NCBI GenBank assembly: GCA_017626325.1
Contig: JAGAIZ010000003.1
Span: 62,001-126,000, forward strand
Direction of reading: 5' to 3'
Length of the DNA: 64,000 nt
Source of the DNA: Lachnospiraceae bacterium
GTDB lineage: Bacteria > Bacillota > Clostridia > Lachnospirales > Lachnospiraceae
In this document: positions 36,006-44,526 of the stretch, piece by piece
Layout: every line of letters starts with the position of its first letter
Numbering within the stretch: the first letter of the stretch is position 1
Translations under genes and position numbers: made by a program
The notes under the pieces: model-generated
Databases searched by the model: none
Told to the model about the DNA's origin: nothing
The model's input: the letters and a program-made list of their open reading frames with translations, nothing else

Positions 36006-37382
36006 ATGAAAAAACCAGTACAGGAAGTTGATTTTCTTATCATATATGAGCACAAGGTAAGAGAACTTGAGAATATGTGCCTGATCAAATATGAGCTGGA
36101 GAAGAGAGGCTATACGGTCGTTATCAAGCATATCGAAGATCAGGAAGCGTTAGAAGCGGTCAAACCGATCTACCATGCTAAGGTGGTTACTACCATGGCA
36201 TGTTATCAGAATGCTTCCTTAGAGTGGCATACCAAAGATTTCGTGGCGTTTGACAAAGTAATCGATATGCAGTGGGAAAACATCGTCTATCCCAAGGATG
36301 AGAAGGCTGGAGTCTTTAAGAATTATACAGGAATCGGAAGAGAAGTGGTCAGAGTATCCTGGGGAGAGGCGAATAAGAGAAGGTTATTGGAATCGGCGCA
36401 TATGGACCCAAGAAATATCAAAGTAGTGGGTCACGTAGGTATGGACTTTCTAAGAGATGAATTAAAAGGCTACTATCTGGGCAGAGAAGAGCTTTTCAGG
36501 GAATATGGCCTTCCCACAGACAAGAAAGTACTGCTGTTTGCCTCTCCTTTCTATGCTGATAATCTGTCAGAAGAATATATTGCAGGCATGTGCAGGAAGC
36601 ATGGAGAGGATTGGCGGGATTATTACGATTTCATGATGAAGTCGGAGAAGGCAATCCTTGAGTGGATGGAGAAGCTCTGCAACAGCAGGGATGATATTTT
36701 AGTGATTTACAGACCTCATCCGGGTCATATTGGTAAGCATATGTCGGAAGTTGCGGCAAGATGTGATAATTTTAAGGTGATCAGCGACCGCTCCATTAAA
36801 CAGTGGATCGTGACAAGCGATATTATATATACGGGCAACAGTTCTACGATTGTGGAAGCTTTCTTTGCGGGGAAGATGTGCCATCTGCTGTTCCCCTACG
36901 AGACGACGGATGGGTTTGAGTTAAAGCTGGTCAGCAAGGGAGAAAAGGTAAGAACCTATGAACAGTTCTGTCGGACTGTAGAGGATGAGCATTCTGTATT
37001 TCCCATTGCGAAGGAAGCGATCAACGAGATCTATCTGGTAGATGAGAACGTGCCAAGCTATGTGAAGTTCGCGGATATGGCGGAGGAAGTGTTAAAGGAT
37101 CCTTCCTATGCGCTGACGAAAGAGCAGTTATCTTCTTATCGCAGGAAGCAGCCGTTATCCGTCAGAGTGCAGAAGAAGCTGCAGCGCTGGGATTGGTTCT
37201 ATGATAAATATAAGAAAGCTCTTGCGGATGAAAACTGTCATAACAAGTGGATCATGAAGCAAAGAGCGCTGCGGGAGCAGAAGGCCGAGGCGCATAAGCG
37301 GTTCGCGATCGAGAGTACGAGCGAGGAAGAAATAAATGCAATTGTGGCGAAGATTGCGGCGCAGTTGGAACATAATAAGTAA
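36006..37382 (+). CDS. GT-B-like surface carbohydrate biosynthesis protein
   Basis: 458 residues. The sequence has two Rossmann-like halves; VLLFASPFYADNLSEEY and VIYRPHPGHIGKHMSEV resemble the YRPHP region shared by CDP-glycerol glycerophosphotransferases and related surface-polysaccharide enzymes, and IIYTGNSSTIVEAFFAGK is a donor-site-like motif. The C-terminal 80 residues are highly charged. ATG 36006 is tentative: AAAGGAG sits 13 bases before it but only one base before ATG 35994. The 130-base gap upstream has no recognisable signal other than this ribosome site. A glycosyl- or glycerophospho-transferase role is likely; the exact donor is unknown. Confidence 0.65.
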   Translation: MKKPVQEVDFLIIYEHKVRELENMCLIKYELEKRGYTVVIKHIEDQEALEAVKPIYHAKVVTTMACYQNASLEWHTKDFVAFDKVIDMQWENIVYPKDEKAGVFKNYTGIGREVVRVSWGEANKRRLLESAHMDPRNIKVVGHVGMDFLRDELKGYYLGREELFREYGLPTDKKVLLFASPFYADNLSEEYIAGMCRKHGEDWRDYYDFMMKSEKAILEWMEKLCNSRDDILVIYRPHPGHIGKHMSEVAARCDNFKVISDRSIKQWIVTSDIIYTGNSSTIVEAFFAGKMCHLLFPYETTDGFELKLVSKGEKVRTYEQFCRTVEDEHSVFPIAKEAINEIYLVDENVPSYVKFADMAEEVLKDPSYALTKEQLSSYRRKQPLSVRVQKKLQRWDWFYDKYKKALADENCHNKWIMKQRALREQKAEAHKRFAIESTSEEEINAIVAKIAAQLEHNK

Positions 37383-37422
37383 TATCAATGTAAAAAAGAA
37401 TAAATAAACGGAGGAAAATATT

Positions 37423-38103
37423 ATGAGCGACAAGATCACAGCAGTAGTACCGGTAAAAGGCAGCAGTTCCAGATTACCGAACAAGAACATATTGCCATTT
37501 GGCGATTCTAACTTATTGCAGCACAAAATCGAACAGTTAAAACAGGTCAAAGGACTTCATGAGATCATAGTATCTTCCGATTCTGATGAGATGCTTGCAA
37601 TCGGCGAGAAATGCGGCGTTAAGGCGATTAAGAGACCGATTCAATATGCCAACGAATCCGTACCTTTCGGTATGTTCTTAGAGTATGTGTGCGATATTAT
37701 CGAGGGAGACCATTTGATGTGGGCATGTGCCACATCTCCCTGTGTGGAGCCGTATCTTTATGAGAAGGCGATCAAGACTTACTTTGAAAAATTACAGGAA
37801 GGCTATGACTCCTTAATTACCTGTTCACCTTACCAGACATATCTGATGGACGAGAACGGGCCTTTGAATTTCAAGATGGGATTGGAGCATAAGAATTCCG
37901 AACAGCTTCCGTTGTTATATCATTTTACGAACGGTATCGATCTGGCGCCGAAGGATAAGGTCAGAGAGTGGCATTATAATTATGGACCGAACTATTACAA
38001 GCTGCTTGTAAATAAGAGAGAAGCGGCGGATATCGACGACGTGTATGATTATGAGATGGCGAAAGCGCTGTATGCGATGAAAGATCCGAAACCGACAGTG
38101 TAG
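37423..38103 (+). CDS. NeuA/KdsB-like CMP-sugar synthetase (cytidylyltransferase)
   Basis: 226 residues. TAVVPVKGSSSRLPNKNILPFG carries the CTP-binding Arg/Lys loop of acylneuraminate cytidylyltransferases, SSDSDEML and WACATSPC follow, and DIDDVYDYEMA near the C-terminus supplies the metal-binding Asp pair. These enzymes activate 2-keto-3-deoxy sugar acids (sialic acid, Kdo, legionaminic acid) as CMP-sugars. A strong GGAGG precedes ATG 37423. Functional partners may be the aldolase (40071) and KdsC-like phosphatase (41722), from which it is separated by the ATPase-nuclease insert, or the NeuB-like synthase at 54273. Confidence 0.84.
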   Translation: MSDKITAVVPVKGSSSRLPNKNILPFGDSNLLQHKIEQLKQVKGLHEIIVSSDSDEMLAIGEKCGVKAIKRPIQYANESVPFGMFLEYVCDIIEGDHLMWACATSPCVEPYLYEKAIKTYFEKLQEGYDSLITCSPYQTYLMDENGPLNFKMGLEHKNSEQLPLLYHFTNGIDLAPKDKVREWHYNYGPNYYKLLVNKREAADIDDVYDYEMAKALYAMKDPKPTV

Positions 38104-38148
38104 GATATTTGTATTAGATGATTTATGCTAAAGTATTGGAGGAAAGAA

Positions 38149-39468
38149 ATGGGGACAATACTTATTCAAAATTTTGGACCAATAAAAGAAGCAAAGATAG
38201 ATTTGGGTAAAAATTTTCAGATACTAATCGGAGAGCAGGCTTCTGGGAAAAGTACAATCAGCAAGGTTGTTTATTTTTGTCAGAGGCTGAGGGATTATAC
38301 GTTAGATTTTCTGTTAGACTCCAGACAATTTGCAGAATATCATCGAAATGAGTACTTTAATGGTTATTTGAAGTATTTGCAAAGAAAGTTCATGGGATGT
38401 TTTGGAACAACAAAACATATGGAGAAATTCAGTATTATATATACCTTTGATAGGAGAAAAATTATAATAAAACTCAATGAAAACGGTTACATCAGATATC
38501 AATTTGATGAAGAACTAAAAAGAGGTATTAACCGTCTGCTGTATGACGCGGCAGGGATATTTATAAGTGACGGTAAAGAAAAAGAATATCTCTCATTGAT
38601 TGACAGATTGACCGCCATGGAGATGATGAAACGTCAGTATGAGCAGGCATTAAAGGAATTGTTTTGTAATAATATGGAAATTATTTATATTCCGGCAGGA
38701 AGGAGTTTGTTGGCTACATTATCAGAGCAGTTGCAGGAATTGCCGATTTCTGGTATTGACTTAACGATGCAGGAGTTTATTAAACTGATTCTGCGTACTA
38801 AGAATAAATTCGGAAATAAAATGCCGGAGATTGTTAAAGATTATACAAATACTGTAAAAGGGCAGATTAATAATGCCTCTGTTGAGAAAGCCTGTGAAAT
38901 TATTAAACAAATTTTGCGCGCAGACTATGCAAGCGAAAGTGATGGCGAAAAAATATATTTTGATGAGCATCATTGGGTAAAACTTATGTATGGCTCTTCG
39001 GGGCAGCAAGAAGCTTTATGGATATTAATGCTGGCTTTTATTACGATTCTTGAAAATAAAAAAACTTTCTTTGTGATTGAGGAGCCAGAAGCGCATCTGT
39101 TTCCCATGGCACAGCGGAATATCATGGATTTAATTTCACTCATGATTAATTCAACGAATAGCAAAGCAATTATCACAACCCATAGCCCATATATTCTTAC
39201 TTCTGCGAATGTCCTGTTATATTCTGATAAAGTGGAACGTGGATATAAGGGAAAAGCAAAAAATATTATTCCTAAGAATATGAGAATATCATATAATGAT
39301 TTCGCGGCATACAGAGTAGGGAGAACTGATGGGTTTACAAAGGATTTGACATCCATTTTGGAAGTAGAGAGTCATATGATTCAAGTGGATTATATTGATA
39401 AAGTATCTACGATAACAAATGAGGAGTTAAATAATTTGCTCGAGATGGAGGCAGAAGATGGTCTGTGA
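38149..39468 (+). CDS. AAA/OLD-type ATPase, first gene of an ATPase-nuclease pair
   Basis: 439 residues. ILIQNFGPIKEAKIDLGKN is the usual opening of AAA_15/AAA_21 (OLD/RecF-like) ATPases; Walker A GEQASGKST is at residues 28-36, an ABC-type signature YGSSGQQEAL near 280, Walker B FFVIEEPEAH near 306 and TTHSPYIL near 343. The middle region is a helical arm. The C-terminus after the ATPase core is short and has no TOPRIM residues, so this is not a full OLD nuclease. GGAGG lies 6 bases before ATG 38149. The gene is far more AT-rich than its flanks (for instance 14 G/C in the 60 bases from 38461) and is unrelated to glycan synthesis. Probable defence or toxin-type ATPase; partner is the overlapping 39458 gene. 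Confidence 0.85.
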   Translation: MGTILIQNFGPIKEAKIDLGKNFQILIGEQASGKSTISKVVYFCQRLRDYTLDFLLDSRQFAEYHRNEYFNGYLKYLQRKFMGCFGTTKHMEKFSIIYTFDRRKIIIKLNENGYIRYQFDEELKRGINRLLYDAAGIFISDGKEKEYLSLIDRLTAMEMMKRQYEQALKELFCNNMEIIYIPAGRSLLATLSEQLQELPISGIDLTMQEFIKLILRTKNKFGNKMPEIVKDYTNTVKGQINNASVEKACEIIKQILRADYASESDGEKIYFDEHHWVKLMYGSSGQQEALWILMLAFITILENKKTFFVIEEPEAHLFPMAQRNIMDLISLMINSTNSKAIITTHSPYILTSANVLLYSDKVERGYKGKAKNIIPKNMRISYNDFAAYRVGRTDGFTKDLTSILEVESHMIQVDYIDKVSTITNEELNNLLEMEAEDGL

Positions 39469-39997
39469 TCAGTTGAGTTCTTGCATAGAGCAGGAAATTG
39501 TAGGGAATATGAACCATTTGTGTGTAAATAACAATCGTGACAGATGTGTCAAAGCTGCAGATAGACGTTCCAAAATTCAATGTGAAGAGAAACATAAAAA
39601 ATATGTATTGGATAATACATTGAATAATCTTGTTTTATCATATAAGGTTGATAATGGAGTGATTGTAACAGATGGTAAAGTTCAAGAAGGAACGAAAAAA
39701 TGTGATTATCTGTATATCATATGTGAGCAGGAGCGCAAAGCTATTCTTATAGAATTGAAAGGTGTTGATGTTTCCAAGGCATTAAAACAGATGCACGCTA
39801 CATTATTGTTGTTTCAGGATGTATTTGATAAATGTACAAAGGTATATGGAAGAATTGTGGTAACATCTGCGTTTCCTAATATGAACGCTCGTCCTGAATA
39901 TGTTAATTTGGTAAGGATATTGAAAAAGTATCATGGAAATTTACGAATTGTGGAAAGACAACTCATAGAAAAAGATATACAACTAGATAAAACATGA
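39458..39997 (+). CDS. PD-(D/E)XK-like putative nuclease, partner of the ATPase
   Basis: 179 residues, no family recognised with certainty. Asp83 in KCDYLYI, then Glu99 and Lys101 in ILIELKG, match the spacing of the PD-(D/E)XK nuclease core (D, about 16 residues, E-x-K), and predicted strands surround both. The N-terminal 45 residues are Cys- and basic-rich (Cys3, 9, 22, 30, 42). The gene overlaps the ATPase stop by 11 bases and has its own GGAGG seven bases upstream, so the two are translationally coupled. Equally AT-rich. An ATPase-directed nuclease effector is the favoured reading; activity is untested. Confidence 0.68.
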   Translation: MVCDQLSSCIEQEIVGNMNHLCVNNNRDRCVKAADRRSKIQCEEKHKKYVLDNTLNNLVLSYKVDNGVIVTDGKVQEGTKKCDYLYIICEQERKAILIELKGVDVSKALKQMHATLLLFQDVFDKCTKVYGRIVVTSAFPNMNARPEYVNLVRILKKYHGNLRIVERQLIEKDIQLDKT

Positions 39998-40070
39998 ATT
40001 TGTTTTACAAGGCGTATATTTGTTTTGGAAATTTGTGGTCATAAAGTGATGAAAATGAGAGGAAAGTGCA

Positions 40071-41678
40071 ATGAATATCAAATTACTGGATTGTACGCTT
40101 CGGGACGGCGGTTATATCAACGACTGGAATTTCGGACGGCATACCATACAGGATATCATGACGAAACTGATTGAATCCGGCACTGATTATGTGGAAGTGG
40201 GATTCCTGCGGGATTGTGAGTATGACCCGAACAAGTCTCTCTATAATAATTGTGCGGAAATCGCGAAGATCCTGCCGGAGAACCGTGGCAGAACGAAATT
40301 TACGGCAATGGCGCTGCATAATAAATACAGTATTGATAAACTGGAGCCCTATGACGGCAAAACGATAGATGCCATCCGGGTGACCTTCCATGACTACGAT
40401 ATTGAGGAAGGGCTTGACTATATTCGACAGGTTAAGGAGAAAGGGTATAAGGTGTTCATCAATCCCATTAATATCATGGGATACTCAGACGAGATGATAC
40501 TGCGGCTGCTGCAGAAAGTAAATGAATTGCAGCCTTACGCATTCTCCATTGTAGATACGTTCGGTTCTATGATGAAGGACGATCTGCTGCGGATCTATTC
40601 GCTGATCGAGCATAACTTAAGCAAAAATATCGTAATCGGCCTGCACCTGCATGAGAATCTTGCCTTGTCCTATTCACTGGCACAGGATTTTATCAGTATG
40701 AAAGCCAGCGACAGGGAGTGCGTGATTGATGCTTCTATGTTAGGTATGGGGCGTTCTCCGGGCAACTTGTGTATGGAATTGATCATGGATTATATGAACA
40801 AGAGGCAGTCCGGGCATTATGATGTGAATCCGGTGCTGGACGGCATCGACGACCATATAGCGCAGCTTAAGCAGATAGAACCCTGGGGGTACAACACTGC
40901 CTATTCGATCTCTGCGAAATACAATCTGCACCGGAATTACGCGGAGTTTTTGCTGGACAAGGGGCGGCTTCGCGCAAAACAGATTAATCAGATTCTGGGA
41001 AGTATCGAGCCGCATAAGAAGACGGCTTATGATAAAGAGTACATTGAGAAGCTGTACCAGGATTTTCAGAATAATGCAATAGACGACACAGATACGCTTA
41101 AGAAGCTGTCGCAGGAGCTGTCGCATCAAAAGTGTCTGATTCTGGCGCCGGGGTCCAGTATTCTGGAACAGAAGGAACAAGTACAGGCTTATATTGAGAA
41201 AGAGAATCCTGTTGTACTGTCCGCAAATTTCGTACCGGACAGCTATACCACGGATTATGTGTTCTGCTGTAACGCGATGCGGTTAGAGACTATTCTGGGC
41301 AGGAAGAACCTGCGTAAACTGGTAGTTACTTCCAATCTGTTAGATATGTGTGATGAAGAAATGTTGCGGGAAAGAGGGCAGTCGGCGCAAGTGCTGGGCG
41401 TCAATTATATGGATCTGAGCTTCCGCGAGAACGAACCTTCGGACAACAGCGTTATTATGCTGCTCCGCCTTCTGAAGAAGCTGGAAGTGGAGCAGGTGGC
41501 GCTGGCGGGATTCGACGGTTATCAGACGAATCATAAGGCAAATTATGTGGCGGATTATATGGCGAGCCAGCACACCAAGGGCGAGGAAGAGAATAAGAAG
41601 ATCAGAGGATATATGCAGCAGTTAGAAAAGCAGATGGACATCTCTTATGTAACGCAGTCGCTGTATCAGACAGTATGA
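40071..41678 (+). CDS. DRE-TIM aldolase (HMGL-like) fused to a C-terminal Rossmann-like domain
   Basis: 535 residues. LDCTLRDGG at residues 6-14 is the signature of DRE-TIM metallolyases (HMG-CoA lyase, 4-hydroxy-2-oxovalerate aldolase); GLHLHENLALS near residue 190 supplies the metal-binding HxH. After the barrel (about residue 300) a 200-residue domain beginning CLILAPGSSILEQ follows, with alternating strands and helices and a nucleotide-binding-like loop. In polysaccharide loci this enzyme could condense pyruvate with an aldehyde to form a 2-keto-3-deoxy acid, suitable for the CMP-transferase at 37423 and phosphatase at 41722; that is inference. GAGGAAA precedes the ATG. Confidence 0.75.
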   Translation: MNIKLLDCTLRDGGYINDWNFGRHTIQDIMTKLIESGTDYVEVGFLRDCEYDPNKSLYNNCAEIAKILPENRGRTKFTAMALHNKYSIDKLEPYDGKTIDAIRVTFHDYDIEEGLDYIRQVKEKGYKVFINPINIMGYSDEMILRLLQKVNELQPYAFSIVDTFGSMMKDDLLRIYSLIEHNLSKNIVIGLHLHENLALSYSLAQDFISMKASDRECVIDASMLGMGRSPGNLCMELIMDYMNKRQSGHYDVNPVLDGIDDHIAQLKQIEPWGYNTAYSISAKYNLHRNYAEFLLDKGRLRAKQINQILGSIEPHKKTAYDKEYIEKLYQDFQNNAIDDTDTLKKLSQELSHQKCLILAPGSSILEQKEQVQAYIEKENPVVLSANFVPDSYTTDYVFCCNAMRLETILGRKNLRKLVVTSNLLDMCDEEMLRERGQSAQVLGVNYMDLSFRENEPSDNSVIMLLRLLKKLEVEQVALAGFDGYQTNHKANYVADYMASQHTKGEEENKKIRGYMQQLEKQMDISYVTQSLYQTV

Positions 41679-41721
41679 CGGGATATGCAGGAAATAAAAC
41701 AGATTAAAGGCGGACAGAACC

Positions 41722-42243
41722 ATGAATGACTGGAAGAAAATCAAATACCTTATCATCGATGTGGACGGTACTATGACGGATGCAGGAATCTATTATGACG
41801 AGCACGGCAATGAATTAAAGAAGTTCTGTACCAAGGATGCCGCCGGATTCTTTGCGGCGAAGAAGACCGGAATCAGAATCATGGTGCTTACGGGCAGAGA
41901 ATGTGCGGCGACTACGCGCAGGATGACTGAGATGAAGGTGGACTATCTGGTACAGAACTGTAAGGATAAAGTTACTTATCTGACACAGTTTATGAAAGAT
42001 AACGGAATCAGAGGAGAAGAAATAGGTTATCTGGGTGATGATCTCAATGATTTGCCGTCTATGAAACTGTGCGGCTTTGTAGGATGTCCGCAGGATGCCT
42101 GCATCGAAGTAAAAGAGAGGGCTGATTATGTGTCCAATGTGAAAGGCGGATACGGTGCGGTCAGAGACATTATAGAACATATGCTGCGCGAAAGAGGCGA
42201 GTGGGAGCAGGCTACTGCCGAAATCTATGGCATCGGGGTATAG
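41722..42243 (+). CDS. KdsC-like HAD-IIIA sugar phosphatase
   Basis: 173 residues, the normal KdsC length. YLIIDVDGTMTD has the nucleophile Asp13 and acid/base Asp15, LTGREC is motif II, the conserved Lys is in CKDKVTYL, and YLGDDLNDLPSM is motif IV. KdsC removes phosphate from Kdo-8-phosphate; related enzymes act on N-acylneuraminate-9-phosphate. Here it follows the aldolase by 43 bases and may dephosphorylate the keto-acid sugar before CMP activation. A paralogous domain is fused to GmhA at 55105. Confidence 0.86.
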   Translation: MNDWKKIKYLIIDVDGTMTDAGIYYDEHGNELKKFCTKDAAGFFAAKKTGIRIMVLTGRECAATTRRMTEMKVDYLVQNCKDKVTYLTQFMKDNGIRGEEIGYLGDDLNDLPSMKLCGFVGCPQDACIEVKERADYVSNVKGGYGAVRDIIEHMLRERGEWEQATAEIYGIGV

Positions 42244-42288
42244 AATGATGAGAAGCGGCGGTATGATTTCAGAAAGGTAAGATAATTC

Positions 42289-43347
42289 ATGGGTGTAATG
42301 GATTTCCTTAGAAAATCAGAGAAGTTGGTATTCTGGAATCGATGCAGAATACATAGCGGAAAAGCAGATTTCCGGAAGATGGTTCTGGAGGGATACCATA
42401 ATCCGGATTTTTTGGAATTGCATCATCTGGGAGATGAATATAAGGGCTGCATCATTTACTGCGCAGAGGAGACGGGAAACGGTGTCGGCTTTTTTGCAGA
42501 ATTGGGAATGACATTGATTAAGCTCTATTTTGCGGATGAACGCGGCATGATACCTTATATTCATTGGGGAAGGGATTATGTTTATTATGAGCCGGACGGT
42601 ATCAACGGAGAGAAGAATGCCTTTCTTCATTACTTCAAACCGGCATCGGAGGTTCGCTCTATCGAACATGCCTGCCATGTGATCTATCAGGCGCCCTGGC
42701 ATTGCAATCAGGTTAAAGCTTTGTACGGTGCGGTCAGTTATGACGTGTCGGAAGATTATATTAATGCGATGGCGCGCATGTTAAAGAAATATATTCAATA
42801 TAATGACGAAACTAAGAAATATCTGGAAGATCAGTATAGCAGGCTGCTTGGGGATAAGAAAACGTTAGCGGTACACTATAGAGGAACAGATTTTAATAAA
42901 GGTTATAATAATCATCCTATTCCGGTGCAGGTGGAACAGGAAATGGAGAAAGTGAAAGAACTGCTGCAGCAGAAGGCTTATGAGCAGATTTTTCTTGCAA
43001 CAGATGAAAATGCCATTGTAGAGCGCTTCAAACAGGAGTTTGGCGACCGGGTTAAGGTATATGAAGATACTTTTCGGGATGACGGAAGCGGAGAATCGAT
43101 TGCATTCAGTCAATCAGAGAGAAAAAATCATCATTATAAGCTGGGGCTTGAGGTGCTGCGGGATCAGTATACACTGACTCATTGCCGGGGGATCGTCTGC
43201 GGCTATTCGAATATCACATTTATTGCAAGAGTTATGCGAAGGGCATGGTTTGAGCAGGAATGGGAAGATTATTGCCTGATTAACAATGGCCTGTATCATA
43301 ACAAGAATAGCTTTAGTGAGAGTGAGAACGCCAAGGGAAATAAATAG
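42289..43347 (+). CDS. HxRGTD-type (O-fucosyltransferase/GT23-like) glycosyltransferase
   Basis: 352 residues. AVHYRGTDFNKG near residue 203 is the GDP-fucose-binding loop found in GT11, GT23 (NodZ/FUT8) and O-fucosyltransferases; FLATDENAIVERF follows, and CRGIVCGYSNITFIARV near residue 300 is placed like the second conserved block of that group. The first 100 residues are less conserved but include the ENGNGVGFFAELG-type Gly loop. A 6-deoxyhexose transferase is likely. Related in design to the gene at 49718. It ends convergently with the only minus-strand gene; 12 bases separate the two stops. Confidence 0.72.
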   Translation: MGVMDFLRKSEKLVFWNRCRIHSGKADFRKMVLEGYHNPDFLELHHLGDEYKGCIIYCAEETGNGVGFFAELGMTLIKLYFADERGMIPYIHWGRDYVYYEPDGINGEKNAFLHYFKPASEVRSIEHACHVIYQAPWHCNQVKALYGAVSYDVSEDYINAMARMLKKYIQYNDETKKYLEDQYSRLLGDKKTLAVHYRGTDFNKGYNNHPIPVQVEQEMEKVKELLQQKAYEQIFLATDENAIVERFKQEFGDRVKVYEDTFRDDGSGESIAFSQSERKNHHYKLGLEVLRDQYTLTHCRGIVCGYSNITFIARVMRRAWFEQEWEDYCLINNGLYHNKNSFSESENAKGNK

Positions 43348-43359
43348 CAGCGATATGCC

Positions 43360-44313
43360 TTATTGTTTTTTTGTCCGATATGCTTCCTTTTCACCAGGCC
43401 AGTAAGCCAATCCCCTGTCATGCAGAAAATGCATTAAATGACTGGGTTTCCATAGTAGTTTGAATAGAGGATTCCAAAATAGAATGCATAAAGGACTCAT
43501 AACATATTGGGTATCAGAGTGCCCATATTCTATTGATATGGCATCGTATTCTTTTGATAAAAAATATTGATCTTTTAATGCTTCTTTCATAGAACTATAG
43601 TAATTAACAGCATGGCGTAAAGAAGACCATTCTCTGAGAATATACGTATCAGGGTATCTTGTCAAAACCCAGGAACCGTATGTTTCAAACTCACTGAATG
43701 ACGCTGTGCTTTTCAGATCTTCAATCTTGGCAGCGTTAAATATTTTTTCCCAAAATACAGTTCCGGGAATTTTATTGTTGCTTTCTATTTCACGGATCAT
43801 TTCTAAGACATACTGCTTTTTGAATACCATGTGCTCGCTGACAAAAGAGCCTTTGGCAATTTTATCAACATCGGGAAATAGCGTATTAATTGTTGAAAAG
43901 TAGGGAGCATGATACTCCGTTTTCATATCGAAATAAGGGCGTCCTGTTACAGAATCAAAAAAGCTGCAGCGTTTCACTAAAGCAGTATCAGCATCCCAGG
44001 CAAGATAATATTCATTCTTGGTAAAAGCGGCATAATATAGTTTGAGAAACTGCTGGTAATACCAAGTTGGCTTAGAACTGCTGCTTTCAACTATTTTATA
44101 AAAATAAGAGGTTACATCAGACAACGAAATAAGGTCTTCTTCGTTAATAAACGAAACAGTGTCAGTCCATAATTCTGGTATGGCAAGCCGAACTTTTTCA
44201 CAGCCGATGATTACGATTTTATCTGCAGTAATAAAATTTTTGATATAATTTATATTATCACGTAACTTGAAACAATCATTATAAGATACTGGAATAATTA
44301 TATCCATTTTCAT
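43360..44313 (-). CDS. DUF6492-like glycosyltransferase, lone minus-strand gene
   Basis: 317 residues. MKMDIIIPVSYNDCFKLRDNINYI opens a GT-A-like fold; YLAWDADTALVKR near residue 110 supplies a DXD motif, and SEHMVFKKQYVLEM and FETYGSWVLTRYPD near residues 160-215 match the conserved blocks of DUF6492-type transferases. GGAGG (44325-44329 on the complement) lies 11 bases before the chosen start; in-frame ATGs at 44331 and 44307 are alternatives. It is strongly AT-rich and inverted relative to more than fifty neighbours, has its own promoter, and may be a later insertion. Confidence 0.74.
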   Translation of the reverse strand: MKMDIIIPVSYNDCFKLRDNINYIKNFITADKIVIIGCEKVRLAIPELWTDTVSFINEEDLISLSDVTSYFYKIVESSSSKPTWYYQQFLKLYYAAFTKNEYYLAWDADTALVKRCSFFDSVTGRPYFDMKTEYHAPYFSTINTLFPDVDKIAKGSFVSEHMVFKKQYVLEMIREIESNNKIPGTVFWEKIFNAAKIEDLKSTASFSEFETYGSWVLTRYPDTYILREWSSLRHAVNYYSSMKEALKDQYFLSKEYDAISIEYGHSDTQYVMSPLCILFWNPLFKLLWKPSHLMHFLHDRGLAYWPGEKEAYRTKKQ

Positions 44314-44338
44314 GCAAAAACCGTCCTCCATAAAAGAA

Positions 44339-44367
44339 ATAATACATTCAAAATACTTTTAAAACAA
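44339..44367 (-). promoter_or_regulatory. Promoter for the minus-strand glycosyltransferase
   Basis: Read on the minus strand: TTGTTT (44367-44362), a 17-base spacer, TATTAT (44344-44339). The transcript would start near 44332, leaving a leader of only about 20 bases with the GGAGG close to its 5' end. Confidence 0.45.
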
Positions 44368-44456
44368 TATACAACAAGACATCCCATAATGCAAGTGAGA
44401 AGGATGAATCTGGTATTTAATACACGATGATATTGGCTGCAAAAAGATGAATTCAG

Positions 44457-44484
44457 TTGATTTATAGGAATAAAAGTATATAAT
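44457..44484 (+). promoter_or_regulatory. Promoter for the GT8-like gene and following operon
   Basis: TTGATT (44457-44462), a 16-base spacer and TATAAT (44479-44484). It faces away from the minus-strand promoter in the same 213-base AT-rich intergenic region. Start codon 44527 is 43 bases downstream of the -10 box. Confidence 0.55.
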
Positions 44485-44526
44485 ATATATAAATTTTTGT
44501 GAAAATCAAAGGGAATAAACAGATCT

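Noticed and set aside
43345..43376. Possible terminator at the convergent gene ends
   Set aside because: There is a T7 run and two copies of GATATGC, but the copies are direct repeats and do not form a stem; the T-run is part of the minus-strand coding sequence.
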